DNA of 64,000 nt from an uncultured bacterium (GTDB lineage: Bacteria; Bacillota_I; Bacilli_A; RFN20; CAG-826), in assembly GCA_949293255.1 (NCBI GenBank), contig CASFCL010000006.1, positions 1-64,000 on the forward strand. The letters run 5' to 3'. Below the pieces are notes generated by a model. The model saw only the letters and a list, made by a program, of their open reading frames with translations. It ran no database searches and was not told the origin of the DNA. Below, in pieces: positions 43,742-53,724 of the stretch (the stretch's first letter is position 1; every line of letters begins with the position of its first letter). Made by a program: the position numbers and the translations under genes.

Positions 43742-44164
43742 TTATTTTCTTAATGCTTTTTTGAAGTAGTCTTTTCTTTGAAGTGCCATTATTAATCTAA
43801 CTGTTCCAAACGTTAATGAAGCGATTGATAAAGTTAAAAAAATAATAGCAAGTAAGAATTCAAGCGACCATGGTTTAAATTCTCTAAGACCACTAGGAAG
43901 ACGTTTAAAAGTTAATACCAAAAATACGACACCAACAATAAGTAAGATTGCTCCAATAATTATAAAACATAATGAGTTATCTTTAAGATCATTAGCTTTA
44001 GTAATATTGTTATGAACTGACTGATTGTATTTATGAATTTCGTATTTTTCAAGAACTTCATCGTCATTTAAAGTATTGCATTTTTTGCAGACTAAATGTT
44101 CTTCACCATTTTCATCAGTGATCTTTTTAACTTCTCGCCCACATTCAATACAATACTTTTTCAT
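43742..44164 (-). CDS. Zinc-ribbon membrane protein, unknown
   Basis: A 140-residue protein with an N-terminal zinc ribbon (CIECGREV and CKKCNTL, two CxxC pairs) and two TM helices (about 66-88 and 103-130). No family function known. It is the last gene of the sugar ABC operon, 19 nt after the substrate-binding gene and before a strong terminator, so it is probably cotranscribed. Confidence 0.68.
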   Translation of the reverse strand: MKKYCIECGREVKKITDENGEEHLVCKKCNTLNDDEVLEKYEIHKYNQSVHNNITKANDLKDNSLCFIIIGAILLIVGVVFLVLTFKRLPSGLREFKPWSLEFLLAIIFLTLSIASLTFGTVRLIMALQRKDYFKKALRK

Positions 44165-44183
44165 ATGTTTTTCCTCTTAAATA

Positions 44184-45851
44184 TTAGTTAGCACCGATAG
44201 CGGTGTTATAAGCATCACTAACAGCTTGATCAACAAGAGCTGTAATTTCTGCATCAGTTTTTGCTGTCTTATTGTCAAAAATTGTTGTGATCATATTACC
44301 AACTGCGGTTCTAGCTGTTGATGAATAGTCAAAGACATCTGATAAGAAGTAATCATCAGCGTTAAGATAAGTTTGGTTAAGGTTAAGAGCTTGACCAATA
44401 TAGTTAACTCTCTTATCGTTATATGATGAACTTGTAGTTACACTTGTTTGAGCAGCATTTGTATATTCTTTAACTGCTTTTGTGTTATATGAACTTGTTC
44501 TTAATGGGAAGTATGCTGTGTTTGTAGCAAGTGTTGCTGAATTTTCGGTATTTGTTAAGAATTTGTAGAATAACCAAGAAGCGACGTTTTGATTATCATC
44601 TGCTTTTTCAAAGAATGTTAATGATGGTCCTTGTGAGATAACTTTGTGTGCATCAGCATTAACTGTTCCAGTTGCTCCATCATAGCATTCTTTTGTGAAT
44701 GTTGGAGTTGGATTTAATGATGCTCTAACACCATCAGTTGCAAAATATCTTGCACCTGCTGTTGATGATAAGCACATAAAGATTTTACCATCAGCAAACA
44801 TATCTGAAGAATATGCGTGATATCCTAATGCAGCATTTGTAATTGGTAATTGATTTTGAGTAGCAATTAAACCTTCATTATTCCATTTCTTTAATTGGAC
44901 TAACATTGCTTTTGCATCAGCGTTGTTGAATAAAACTTGATTTGTAACACCATTACCAGTTGCATCTGTGTAGTCAATTCCTGCCATTTCAAAGAATGAA
45001 ATAACCATATTTTCTGATGAATCGTAGCAGAATGGAACTGCATTGAAGTATCCATCAGAATTCTTTTGAACATCATCACCAAATAATTCTGGGAAGTCAG
45101 CTTTCATTTGTCTTGCTAAAGCAATAAGTTCTTTCCAGTTGGTTGGAACTGAGTAAGCTTTTTTTGAAGCTGCTGCGACTGGAGCTGTATATCCATCTTT
45201 AACTGTTGTTCCGCATTCACCTGCACCAACTTTTTCAAAAACATCAACGTTAACTGCTAATGTTTCTGATGATTTTGAATATGGTAAGGAAAGAAGTTCG
45301 TTACTTGCATACATACCTTTTTCAGCATTTAAATAGCTTTGATTGAAGTCATCATAACTTGTTGTTGCATCATCGGTAATGTTTCCTTCTGCATCAACAC
45401 CTTTTCCAAATCCGATATTTGGATCTTGAATATATTTATCCATTGCTAAGGTAGCACCACTGTTGTAATAACCTGCAACGTGATCACCATAACAAGAAGC
45501 GATATTTGGAGTGTTTCCACCACCTAAACCTTGGTTAACTTGTTCTTGAATTGTGCTATAACTACCAATATATGTTGATTGAACTGTAATTTTTGGATAA
45601 ATTTCATTGAATTCAGCAATTAAATCAGTGGCATAGTAATATTCTCTATAATCAGAATCTTGACGTGCTTCTTCTTCTGTTAAATTATCGCCAAGTTCTG
45701 GTTCTTCATAGTTGTTCCACCAAACGATAGTAGCTTCAAGTTCTTTTGGATTACCGCTATAAACTGAAGTTTGTCCACAGCTTACTACCATCATCATTGC
45801 TGCGCCAAGAGCCAATACTGGTAGTGCGCCTTTTTTAAATAAATGTTTCAT
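44184..45851 (-). CDS. Sugar-type ABC transporter substrate-binding lipoprotein
   Basis: A 555-residue family 1 extracellular solute-binding protein. The lipobox is VVSC (Cys25). The mature start ATIVWWNNYEEPE and later NWKELIALARQMKADFP and SWLFYKFLTN are typical of UgpB/MalE-type sugar binders. It serves the permeases and ATPase encoded upstream. Substrate uncertain: oligosaccharide or glycerol-3-phosphate. It is longer than usual (about 400-450). Confidence 0.87.
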   Translation of the reverse strand: MKHLFKKGALPVLALGAAMMMVVSCGQTSVYSGNPKELEATIVWWNNYEEPELGDNLTEEEARQDSDYREYYYATDLIAEFNEIYPKITVQSTYIGSYSTIQEQVNQGLGGGNTPNIASCYGDHVAGYYNSGATLAMDKYIQDPNIGFGKGVDAEGNITDDATTSYDDFNQSYLNAEKGMYASNELLSLPYSKSSETLAVNVDVFEKVGAGECGTTVKDGYTAPVAAASKKAYSVPTNWKELIALARQMKADFPELFGDDVQKNSDGYFNAVPFCYDSSENMVISFFEMAGIDYTDATGNGVTNQVLFNNADAKAMLVQLKKWNNEGLIATQNQLPITNAALGYHAYSSDMFADGKIFMCLSSTAGARYFATDGVRASLNPTPTFTKECYDGATGTVNADAHKVISQGPSLTFFEKADDNQNVASWLFYKFLTNTENSATLATNTAYFPLRTSSYNTKAVKEYTNAAQTSVTTSSSYNDKRVNYIGQALNLNQTYLNADDYFLSDVFDYSSTARTAVGNMITTIFDNKTAKTDAEITALVDQAVSDAYNTAIGAN

Positions 45852-45908
45852 CGAAATGTTCTCCTCCTTACGAAATAATATATCAATCGATAAACTATAT
45901 TACCATCT

Positions 45909-46874
45909 TTAGCCTTTAATACCTGCTCGACCAACGCCACGCATAATATATTTTCTAAAGATAATAAATAAAACTAATAATGGAACAACTGTTAAACAAG
46001 TTGCTGCCATTTGCCAAGTATATTGAGTTCTCCATTCATCTGGACGAATCTCAAGTTGGAATGCTGCACTACGAAGAGCAACTGAAATTGGATAGAAGTC
46101 GTCATTCATAACTGCAAGACTTGGCCAAACATAAGCATTCCAAGATCCAATAATATTTAAAATAAAGATTGTAATTAATGTTGGAGAAGCAAGAGGAACC
46201 ATAACTTTCCATAAATAATTCCAATCGCTCTTACCATCAACTTTAGCTGCAAGATAAAGTTCATTTGGTATTTGCTTAAACGTTTGTCTAAGCAAATAAA
46301 TGTAGAAAACACTTGTTAAGAAAGGAAGAATCATAACAAGATAAGCTTGAATTTGATTTTGATTTAAAGAAATAAGACCTAAATTTGATAGTGTTGGGTA
46401 ATTTGAAATAACCATCATTTCTCCAGGAATCATCATTGTTGCAAGGAAGCAAGTAAACAAGAAATCTCTTCCTCTAAATTTAAGTCTAGCAAATGCAAAA
46501 GCAGTTAAAATGGTAATAACCATACCAACACAAGTTGTGCATAAACCAACAATAAGTGTGTTTCCAACTAATTTTAAGTAGTTAAAACTACTATTATTGA
46601 TTGTCTGTGAATAGTTAAAAGCAATATTATCAAAAATATTTCCTTCCATTGGAAAGAATGCACCAGCACTTAAATCATCTTCAGTCATTGCACTTGCTGC
46701 AATCATGTAATAGAAAGGGATTAAAACAATAAGAGCAAAAATTACTAAAATAGCATAAGTAAAAATTAAAGATGTAGTTTTAATAATTTTATCTTTCTTT
46801 TCAACACTCTTGATATCTTTACTTTTACCAGGAATGATTAACGTTAAATTTGTACGAATATTTACTGGACCCAT
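45909..46874 (-). CDS. Sugar ABC transporter permease (MalG/UgpE-like)
   Basis: A 321-residue permease with six predicted TM helices and the EAA-type loop NELYLAAKVDGKSDWNYLWKVMVPLASP. The SWNAYVWPSLAV segment is typical of the MalG/UgpE side. The N-terminus is extended by about 40 polar residues. It starts 2 nt after its partner permease, with a rather distant GAGGG. Confidence 0.9.
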   Translation of the reverse strand: MGPVNIRTNLTLIIPGKSKDIKSVEKKDKIIKTTSLIFTYAILVIFALIVLIPFYYMIAASAMTEDDLSAGAFFPMEGNIFDNIAFNYSQTINNSSFNYLKLVGNTLIVGLCTTCVGMVITILTAFAFARLKFRGRDFLFTCFLATMMIPGEMMVISNYPTLSNLGLISLNQNQIQAYLVMILPFLTSVFYIYLLRQTFKQIPNELYLAAKVDGKSDWNYLWKVMVPLASPTLITIFILNIIGSWNAYVWPSLAVMNDDFYPISVALRSAAFQLEIRPDEWRTQYTWQMAATCLTVVPLLVLFIIFRKYIMRGVGRAGIKG

Positions 46875-46876
46875 AA

Positions 46877-47833
46877 CTAATAATGTACCCTCTTCTTTGA
46901 TATCCGCATTTGGACAAATGTAAATAACATAATAATTACAAATAATATAACTGCACCAGCAGCTGCATAAGCCATTCTACCTACAGTTGTAGATTGATTT
47001 AATTGATCATAAATATAATAAACAACTGTATATAAATCATGAACGTTTCTATCACCAGTTGAAGGACTATTGAATATACCAACTACAGCTGTATATTCTT
47101 TAAACGATCCAATAAATGATGTAATCATGATGTATAAAATTTGAGGCGATAATAATGGAATTGTAATTTTTAAAGTTGTTTTCCATTTTGGAGCTGAGTC
47201 AATTTTTGCAGCTTCATAATATTGTTTATCAATTCCTTGAAGACCACTTAAGAAAATAAGAATCTTATATGGAAGGGCGTTCCAAATAATATAAAGACAT
47301 AAAACAAACATTGCTTTTCCCCAACTTGATGGAGCGTTTCCAATACCTGTCCAGTTCCATTCACTTGGATTTAAACCAAAAACAGTATTAACAACACCAG
47401 TTGAGCTAAACATAATTGCAAAAACCATACCAACAGCAATGACATTGGTAACATATGGTAAGAAGAATATTGTTTGGAATAAACCTTTTAACCATTTAAT
47501 TGAATTAAGCCAAATTGCAATAAATAAAGCTAAAATAATTGAGATTGGAACAGTTACTACTGTAATAAATAAGGTATTAGGTAAAGCGTACCTAATAAAA
47601 TCTGTCATATAAATTGTTGTTTCAGGAGTTGCGCCTTGTGCATAAGGAACAATACCTAAAACTTGTCCAACATTATCAAATGTAAAGCCCTCATATGTAC
47701 CCCTAATATAGTTAAAGTTCTTTAAAAATGCCATTACAAAGGTACTAATTAATGGATAGAATGTAAAAATTGCCATTAATATTAAGGCAGGAGATAAATA
47801 TAACCAAGCTTTCCAGTTGTTTTTACTTTCCAT
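46877..47833 (-). CDS. Sugar ABC transporter permease (MalF/UgpA-like)
   Basis: A 318-residue permease with six TM helices. The start WLYLSPALILMAIFTFYPL is the common MalF/UgpA N-terminus and the ATPase-docking loop is DKQYYEAAKIDSAPKWKTTLKITIP. It is encoded 8 nt after the ATPase gene and immediately before the MalG-like permease. Confidence 0.9.
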   Translation of the reverse strand: MESKNNWKAWLYLSPALILMAIFTFYPLISTFVMAFLKNFNYIRGTYEGFTFDNVGQVLGIVPYAQGATPETTIYMTDFIRYALPNTLFITVVTVPISIILALFIAIWLNSIKWLKGLFQTIFFLPYVTNVIAVGMVFAIMFSSTGVVNTVFGLNPSEWNWTGIGNAPSSWGKAMFVLCLYIIWNALPYKILIFLSGLQGIDKQYYEAAKIDSAPKWKTTLKITIPLLSPQILYIMITSFIGSFKEYTAVVGIFNSPSTGDRNVHDLYTVVYYIYDQLNQSTTVGRMAYAAAGAVILFVIIMLFTFVQMRISKKRVHY

Positions 47834-47841
47834 AAACTAAA

Positions 47842-49290
47842 TTAGAATAAAATTCTTTCCTCTGTTTCATGATCAAATATAAAAATCTTTGTATTTCTAA
47901 CAGCAAATTTAGTATCACCAACTTTTGGATCTAAATCACTATCGACAATGATTTTGATTTTTTCATCACCAACATGGAGTGTAGAAGAACAAACAAGCGT
48001 TAAATCTCTACCCATTGTGACAATTTCATCTACTTTTAATGTAAAAACTTTTTCTTTTGCTGGTGCATCAAGGACAAATCCTTCTGGTCTAATACCAACA
48101 TAAACTTTCTTATCTTCTTTTAAGTCTTTACTAGAAAGAATTTTTTCATTTCCAATATATAAAGCGCCATCTTGAATGTAACCTTCAAAAACATTGATTG
48201 GAGGTGTACCTAAGAATTTAGCGACAAATAAATTGTCTGGATTTCTATAAACTTCTTGAGGATGATCTTTTTGCATCGTCTTTCCGTTTTTCATAACAAC
48301 GATACTATCACAAATTGACATTGCTTCTTCTTGGTCGTGTGTAACAAAGATTGTAGTAATGCCGGTTTCTTTTTGAATTCTTTTAATTTCTTCTCTGGTT
48401 TGAAGTCTTAATCTTGCATCTAGATTTGAAAGAGGTTCATCTAAAAGTAAAACTCTTGGTTTTTTAACTAAAGCTCTAGCAATAGCAACTCTTTGTTGTT
48501 GACCACCGCTAAGTTCGCTTGGTTTTCTATCTAAGTAATCTTGAATTTGAACAAGTCTAGCTGCTTCTCTAATAAGGGAATCAATTTCATCTTTTGTAAG
48601 TTTTCTTTTTATAAGAATTGTTTCACCATTTTCATCTAAATATTCAAATTTTTCATTTAAATTTGGGATTTTAGCAAGCTTTTCATCTAATTTTGCTTGA
48701 AAATTTGCACTTAATGCATCAGCAGCATCTTTTAAAGCTCCTTCATCAAGAGTATGTAAATTTAATTTAAATAATTCACTTGCTAAATATTTTGATACTT
48801 TATATTCTTCACAAATAAATCTAACGGCACCAGCTTTTCTAATTCTTCCTTCTAAAGCAGAATCTAAAATAACTTCTTTAAGACTTGCTGGTTCTTTTAA
48901 GATTTCAATTATCTTTGCATATTTTTCACATTCAAAATCTTTTTTATTTTCTTCAACTAATAAATTAGTTAATGGGAAAGCAATATTATTATAAACAGTC
49001 ATGTGAGGATAAAGAGCATAGTTTTGGAAAACTAATCCGATACCTCTTTTTTCAGGAGCAAGGTGAGTAACATCTTGGTCATCAAACCAAATTTCTCCAC
49101 CAGTTGGATCTTTAAGTCCAGCAACCATATAAAGTGTTGTAGATTTTCCACATCCACTAGGACCAAGAAGTCCAATTAATTCGCCATCGCCAATTACGAT
49201 ATCTAAATTGTCGACAGCAACAGTTTCAGGAATATTCTTTTTAGGATCTCCTGGAAAGGCTTTTGTTAAGTTGACAAGTCTAATTTGCAT
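47842..49290 (-). CDS. Sugar ABC transporter ATPase (MsmX/UgpC-type) with large internal insertion
   Basis: A 482-residue importer ATPase, first gene of the operon. Walker A GPSGCGKST (about 43-51), Q-loop GLVFQNYALYPHMTVYNNIAF, signature ELSGGQQQRVAIARAL (about 260) and Walker B LLLDEPLSNLDARLR are intact; a TOBE domain closes the protein. About 125 extra, mostly helical residues (about 112-245) lie between Q-loop and signature, so the protein exceeds the usual 365-370. PotA in this window has an insertion at the same place. Confidence 0.92.
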   Translation of the reverse strand: MQIRLVNLTKAFPGDPKKNIPETVAVDNLDIVIGDGELIGLLGPSGCGKSTTLYMVAGLKDPTGGEIWFDDQDVTHLAPEKRGIGLVFQNYALYPHMTVYNNIAFPLTNLLVEENKKDFECEKYAKIIEILKEPASLKEVILDSALEGRIRKAGAVRFICEEYKVSKYLASELFKLNLHTLDEGALKDAADALSANFQAKLDEKLAKIPNLNEKFEYLDENGETILIKRKLTKDEIDSLIREAARLVQIQDYLDRKPSELSGGQQQRVAIARALVKKPRVLLLDEPLSNLDARLRLQTREEIKRIQKETGITTIFVTHDQEEAMSICDSIVVMKNGKTMQKDHPQEVYRNPDNLFVAKFLGTPPINVFEGYIQDGALYIGNEKILSSKDLKEDKKVYVGIRPEGFVLDAPAKEKVFTLKVDEIVTMGRDLTLVCSSTLHVGDEKIKIIVDSDLDPKVGDTKFAVRNTKIFIFDHETEERILF

Positions 49291-49317
49291 AACTTTTTCC
49301 TCTAAGATTATCTATTT

Positions 49318-49346
49318 ATTTTATAAGTTAAATTCACCCCGTTCAA
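49318..49346 (-). promoter_or_regulatory. Promoter of the sugar ABC operon
   Basis: Minus strand TTGAAC (49346-49341), 17 nt, TAAAAT (49323-49318), 28 nt before the ATPase start. TAAGTT and AACTTA are inverted around the spacer, a possible operator. Confidence 0.6.
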
Positions 49347-49401
49347 TCAACTTAATAAAATATTAATATAAAAGGGCTTTCATAAAAACCTTTAAGATAA
49401 G

Positions 49402-49450
49402 AAAAACCATATGTTTTTTAGCATTTAATTTAGAAAACATATGGTTTTTT
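49402..49450 (-). terminator. Terminator of the endonuclease I gene
   Basis: AAAAACCATATGTTTT and AAAACATATGGTTTTT form a 16-bp stem around an AT-rich loop, 41 nt past the gene's stop. Confidence 0.82.
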
Positions 49451-49490
49451 AAGTTTTTTTAAAATTAATTGAGATAAAATTTTTGAATTA

Positions 49491-50996
49491 TTACTTATCA
49501 TTTAAAGCTCCTGGACCATTATAATTTTTATCATAAATCATCTCGATAAATTCTGGATGATCGATAAATGGATTGCGGTTATGTTGATATTCTTGATCGA
49601 TAATATTGTTTCTATTAACTTCAAAATCACTGACTGGATCGATAGTACTGGTTGCCCAATCATATAAATCTACAAAATTTCCATGACGTCCATCGGCTGA
49701 ACCATAATTAAATGTATTGTATCTAGAAGTATCTCTATTTCCGCTAACTTCTAAATTAAGTTCACCATTACTTCCATCATATCTAACCGCCATATAGAAA
49801 ATCATTCTTGCAACATCGCCTTTAAATTCATCTTTTGGTTCAAAAACAGTTGCAGTTGTGTTTAATCCTGTCCCTACATAGTTTCCATCCATTGCATCGG
49901 TCCACCAACTTTTAGATTGTTGAGTATTAGAAGATGAATGACTTGCAACTACACCAAAATCATAGTTTCCTCTCCATCTATTTAAATCATAATCAGCTGG
50001 TCTAAGATGGTGCATGTCAGTTCCACAAGGTGCACTTTCTCCAAAACCACCATGAGATTTTGCCCAAGTATGCTCTCTATTAAAGGTAGAAGATCCATTC
50101 TCATTGACACTTCCTTCGTAAGTTCTAATTATTTTACTTGGATTATCTATATCGACATCTGTCTTTGGCATTGACTGCCAAAGAGCAGAATAGCTATATT
50201 CAGTGTGTTCATGAATTATTTGATGAAGACCATTTTTTAAAGCTTCTCCACTTAATCCTCTAATAGGTTCATAATATTCGTCAATATCAACGCTTTGAGA
50301 ACCTCTTGAAGGAGAAATTCTTGTATTTGCATAAAGGTAATCGTAGTTAGCTTCACCATCATAACTACTAGCAAAAGTAGCACTTACTGTATATGTAATT
50401 GCCTCGCTAGCGACAAAATATTTTGATGATAAAATATTGCTTCCATTAACAGTTAAACTTGATAAATAATATCCCTTATTTGGTGTATAAACTATATAAA
50501 TTGTTGAATTTAATTCCACTTCTGCAGGGTTATTAAAATTTCTAAAGGAAATTTGTCCATTTTGAATATCCTCAGAAATCTGAATTGTTGCTTTCTTTTC
50601 TTCCTCATTATTTCCGTTTTCTTCTTCAATCAAAGCAAAAGTAACTTCAACTTGATAGGTTGTTGCAAGAGAAAATGTGAACTCTAATGAATCAGAAATA
50701 TCAACGCCATTAATAGTCAATGAAAAAAGTTTATAACCCTCATTTGGAGTTACTACAAAGGTTGCAGTTTTGTTTAAATCAATTTGATAAGTACCCTCTG
50801 AAGTAGGTAAAATATTTGCACCGTCAACTAATAAATTAACTGTTCCGTTTGAAAATTCATTTATGGAAACTACTGCTTTTTGATGAATTTCAGTAACATC
50901 ATTAGAAATATTACGTGTACAAGAAACTAAAGAAATAGTACCAATAGAGGCTACTAAAAATCCTGTTAATATTTTCTTTTTAAATATCTTTTTCAT
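49491..50996 (-). CDS. Extracellular endonuclease I family lipoprotein
   Basis: A 501-residue surface nuclease. The signal ends at Cys26 (lipobox LVSC). Residues about 40-210 contain two similar repeats of the bacterial-repeat type (VNLLVDGANILPTSEGTYQI then YKLFSLTINGVDISDSLEFT, with a second set downstream). The endonuclease I domain (about 240-500) has NREHTWAKSHGGFG, DMHHLRPADYDLNRWRGNYD and EFKGDVARMIFYMAVRY, with likely catalytic His residues in EHTWAKSH and DMHHLRP. Likely role: degrading environmental DNA or RNA for nutrients. A frameshifted paralogue follows. Confidence 0.92.
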   Translation of the reverse strand: MKKIFKKKILTGFLVASIGTISLVSCTRNISNDVTEIHQKAVVSINEFSNGTVNLLVDGANILPTSEGTYQIDLNKTATFVVTPNEGYKLFSLTINGVDISDSLEFTFSLATTYQVEVTFALIEEENGNNEEEKKATIQISEDIQNGQISFRNFNNPAEVELNSTIYIVYTPNKGYYLSSLTVNGSNILSSKYFVASEAITYTVSATFASSYDGEANYDYLYANTRISPSRGSQSVDIDEYYEPIRGLSGEALKNGLHQIIHEHTEYSYSALWQSMPKTDVDIDNPSKIIRTYEGSVNENGSSTFNREHTWAKSHGGFGESAPCGTDMHHLRPADYDLNRWRGNYDFGVVASHSSSNTQQSKSWWTDAMDGNYVGTGLNTTATVFEPKDEFKGDVARMIFYMAVRYDGSNGELNLEVSGNRDTSRYNTFNYGSADGRHGNFVDLYDWATSTIDPVSDFEVNRNNIIDQEYQHNRNPFIDHPEFIEMIYDKNYNGPGALNDK

Positions 50997-51043
50997 CCTT
51001 TTTATTTTAAATATTCCTAATTAAATTGTAAATAAAGGAAGTT

Positions 51044-52635
51044 TTATAAATCGTTTAAAGCACCTGGGCCACTATATGTTTTATCATAAATCATCTCAAT
51101 AAATTCAGGATGATCAATAAAAGGATTTCTATTATGCTGATATTCTTCATCAATAATATTGTTTCTATTAACCTCAAAATCACTGACTGGATCGATAGAA
51201 CTTGTTGCCCATTCATATAAATCTACAAAATTTCCGTGTTGACCGGTTGCTGAAGAATAGTTATATGTATAAAACCTTGAAGTATCTCTACTTCCACCAA
51301 CTTCAAGATTTTTCTCGCCACTACTTCCATCATATCTAACAGCCATATAGAAAACCATTCTAGCTACATCGCCTTTAAATTCATCTTTTGGTTCGAAAAC
51401 TCTTGCAGATGTATTTAAACCTGTTCCACAATAATTTCCATCCATTTCATCAGTCCACCAACTCTTGTCAGACCAATCATTACTACTTGAATGAGTAGCT
51501 ACAGTTCCAAAATCATAATTACTTCTACAAGAATTTAAATTTGAAAAACATGGTCTAAGATGATGCATATCGCTTCCTGCTGGTCTACTTGTTCCAAAGT
51601 TACCATGTGATTTTGCCCATGTGTGCTCTTTATTAAAACTTGAACCTTTACTTACTGAACCTTCATAAGTTCTAATATATCTTCCTGAATTATTAGGATC
51701 GACATCAGTTACCATCATTGAACTATTTAATGAGTTATAACTATAAGCAGTGTGATCATCAATAATTTCATGAAGAGCATCTTTAAGTTCTTCACCATAT
51801 AAACCTCTAACTGGTTCATAATATTCATCAATATCTACACTTTGAGAACCTCTTGATGGTTTTATTGTTTCATTTCCATATAAATAACCATATTTTCCAG
51901 TTGCCGTTGATTCTTTAAATTCAGCACTTACAACATATGTTTTTTCTTCAGAAACAATAAAACTTTTTGATGTTTTAATGCTAATTCCGTTAACTGTTAG
52001 TTTATCAAGATAATATCCACTATTTGCTTTAGCATTAACTTTAACTGTTGTACTAAGTTGAACTTGTGAGTTATTTGAATAATTTGCAAAAGAAACAGTT
52101 CCATTAGTTATCGAACTATCAATTTGAATAGTTCCATACTTAATAACAGGGGTTTCATCTTCTTTGTTATCTTCTTCAGTTGAAGAACCACTATTATTTC
52201 CGGAATTATTATCACCATCTAAATCATTATCACTACTATTATTTTGACTATCATCTTCTTGAATTAAACTAAAAGTAGCATCTAAATAATATAAAGTAGA
52301 TAAATTAAAGGTATATATGCTTTACTTTCAAGAATATCAACTTCATTTAAAGTTAAACTTGAAAGAGTATAATTCTCGCTACAAACAGGAACAAAATCGA
52401 CAGTTTTGCCTAAATTTACTTCGTAATAGTTTTCTTGAACAGGTAAAAGATTAGCTCCTTCACTCATTAAAACTATACTTCCGTTTTCAATATTATTAAT
52501 TCTTATAAAGGCTTTTTGAACTTTTTGAATTACATCATCGATTCGAAAATTTAAATCACAAGATGCTAAAGTAATTACACTAGCACTTGCTAATCCGATA
52601 ATAGAAAATAGTTTAAATTTTCTTCCCTTTTTCAT
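51044..52635 (-). pseudogene. Second endonuclease I lipoprotein, disrupted by a frameshift
   Basis: This is a paralogue of the gene at 49491. The first part (52635 to about 52318) encodes a lipoprotein signal (Cys26 from this start) and a bacterial-repeat domain up to LNEVDILESKAY. There the frame shifts at TATATA (52312-52317). Removing one TA restores SKAYTFNLSTLYYLDATFSL and an open frame through to the stop at 51044. It then passes a Ser/Asn/Asp-rich linker, a second repeat and a complete nuclease domain (NKEHTWAKSHGNFG, DMHHLRPCFSNLNSCRSNYD). As it stands translation ends early (stop at 52282). A real mutation, slippage polymorphism or sequencing error are all possible. The distal part alone has no signal peptide. 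Confidence 0.85.
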
Positions 52636-52716
52636 AGCCACAATATTCTAATTAATTAGGTCTATACTTTCAACCATAAGGAAGAAATAAAAAGCGATTC
52701 AAATCGCCTTTTTAAT

Positions 52717-53724
52717 TTATTCATCAATATAAGGTTTAAAGCTAGGATCTTCAAGTTTTTTCGATCCAGTCTTTCTTTTTGAAAGAACATATTCATAAAT
52801 ATCTTTATAAATTGTTCGATTATCAATTGAAACACAATAAGTTGAAAACAAATAATCATGTAATGTTTGATGAGATTTTGACATTATCATCATTGTTAAA
52901 GAAAAAGCTAAAGGAATTAAAAAAGCAACTAAAGAAAATAAAATTTCAACTACATAAAAGAATAAAAATCTTAATGTAAACTTGCCTAGTTTTAAAGCTA
53001 AACCATCATAATTAACAATTGCAATTTTACATAGTTTCATTCCTAAAGTTTGTCTTGTTCTAACAAAAAATAAAGGAACAATGTAATAAAAAATTATGAA
53101 CGGAAAAACTAATGTTGCAACAATTGATAAAGAATAAATGATAATAAAATCACTATTTGCTTTACTATAATTTGAATCATTAAATAAATATCCAAAACTA
53201 GTTTCAAAGATGCCATTATAAAATTCTAAATAAACATAATCGTAGTCGCTACTTGTATAAATTCTATTTAAATCATCATCAAATAATCTTTTATTATCAT
53301 CATTTGTCGCTTCAATAAAATAGTTTTTATAAATCTCAATTCCTTCGTTTCCATCGAAGAAATTTGAATTTCTATAAAAGGAAAATAAGATATTATTCAT
53401 CCTTTCACTTTTTTCTAAAGCAGTCATATCTTCAGAATCATAAATAATATCGTTTGCTCTAATTGCGTCTCCATTAGAATCGACTTGATATAACCCAGCA
53501 TCAAGAGCAATATTTTCTCTAACTTCTCTTAACTCAATCATACCAGGAGCATTAGCTAAAATTAAAAAAGTTAAAGATAATAAAATAAAACCAGTAAGCA
53601 AAGATAAAAAAGTATCTAATAAATTAGCAGAGAATCTTTTAAAGTTATTTGCTCTTTCATAACTTATTTCTTCAACTGGAATTTCTTCATTAATTTGAGG
53701 ATCTAATTTCATCTTTGATTTCAT
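52717..53724 (-). CDS. RDD-family membrane protein
   Basis: A 335-residue membrane protein with TM helices near 30-55, 190-225 and 245-280. The RDD signature is FVRTRQTLGMKLCKIAIVNYDG, followed by FTLRFLFFYVVEILFSLVAF. A soluble extracellular loop (about 65-185) is rich in Asp, Asn and Tyr. Function unknown; RDD proteins are often transporters or channels. It overlaps the related upstream gene by 35 nt, so the two are coupled. Confidence 0.82.
   Translation of the reverse strand: MKSKMKLDPQINEEIPVEEISYERANNFKRFSANLLDTFLSLLTGFILLSLTFLILANAPGMIELREVRENIALDAGLYQVDSNGDAIRANDIIYDSEDMTALEKSERMNNILFSFYRNSNFFDGNEGIEIYKNYFIEATNDDNKRLFDDDLNRIYTSSDYDYVYLEFYNGIFETSFGYLFNDSNYSKANSDFIIIYSLSIVATLVFPFIIFYYIVPLFFVRTRQTLGMKLCKIAIVNYDGLALKLGKFTLRFLFFYVVEILFSLVAFLIPLAFSLTMMIMSKSHQTLHDYLFSTYCVSIDNRTIYKDIYEYVLSKRKTGSKKLEDPSFKPYIDE

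Noticed and set aside
52312-52317. TA tract as a designed phase-variation switch
   Set aside because: Three TA units are too short to support high-rate slippage; an ordinary indel is simpler.
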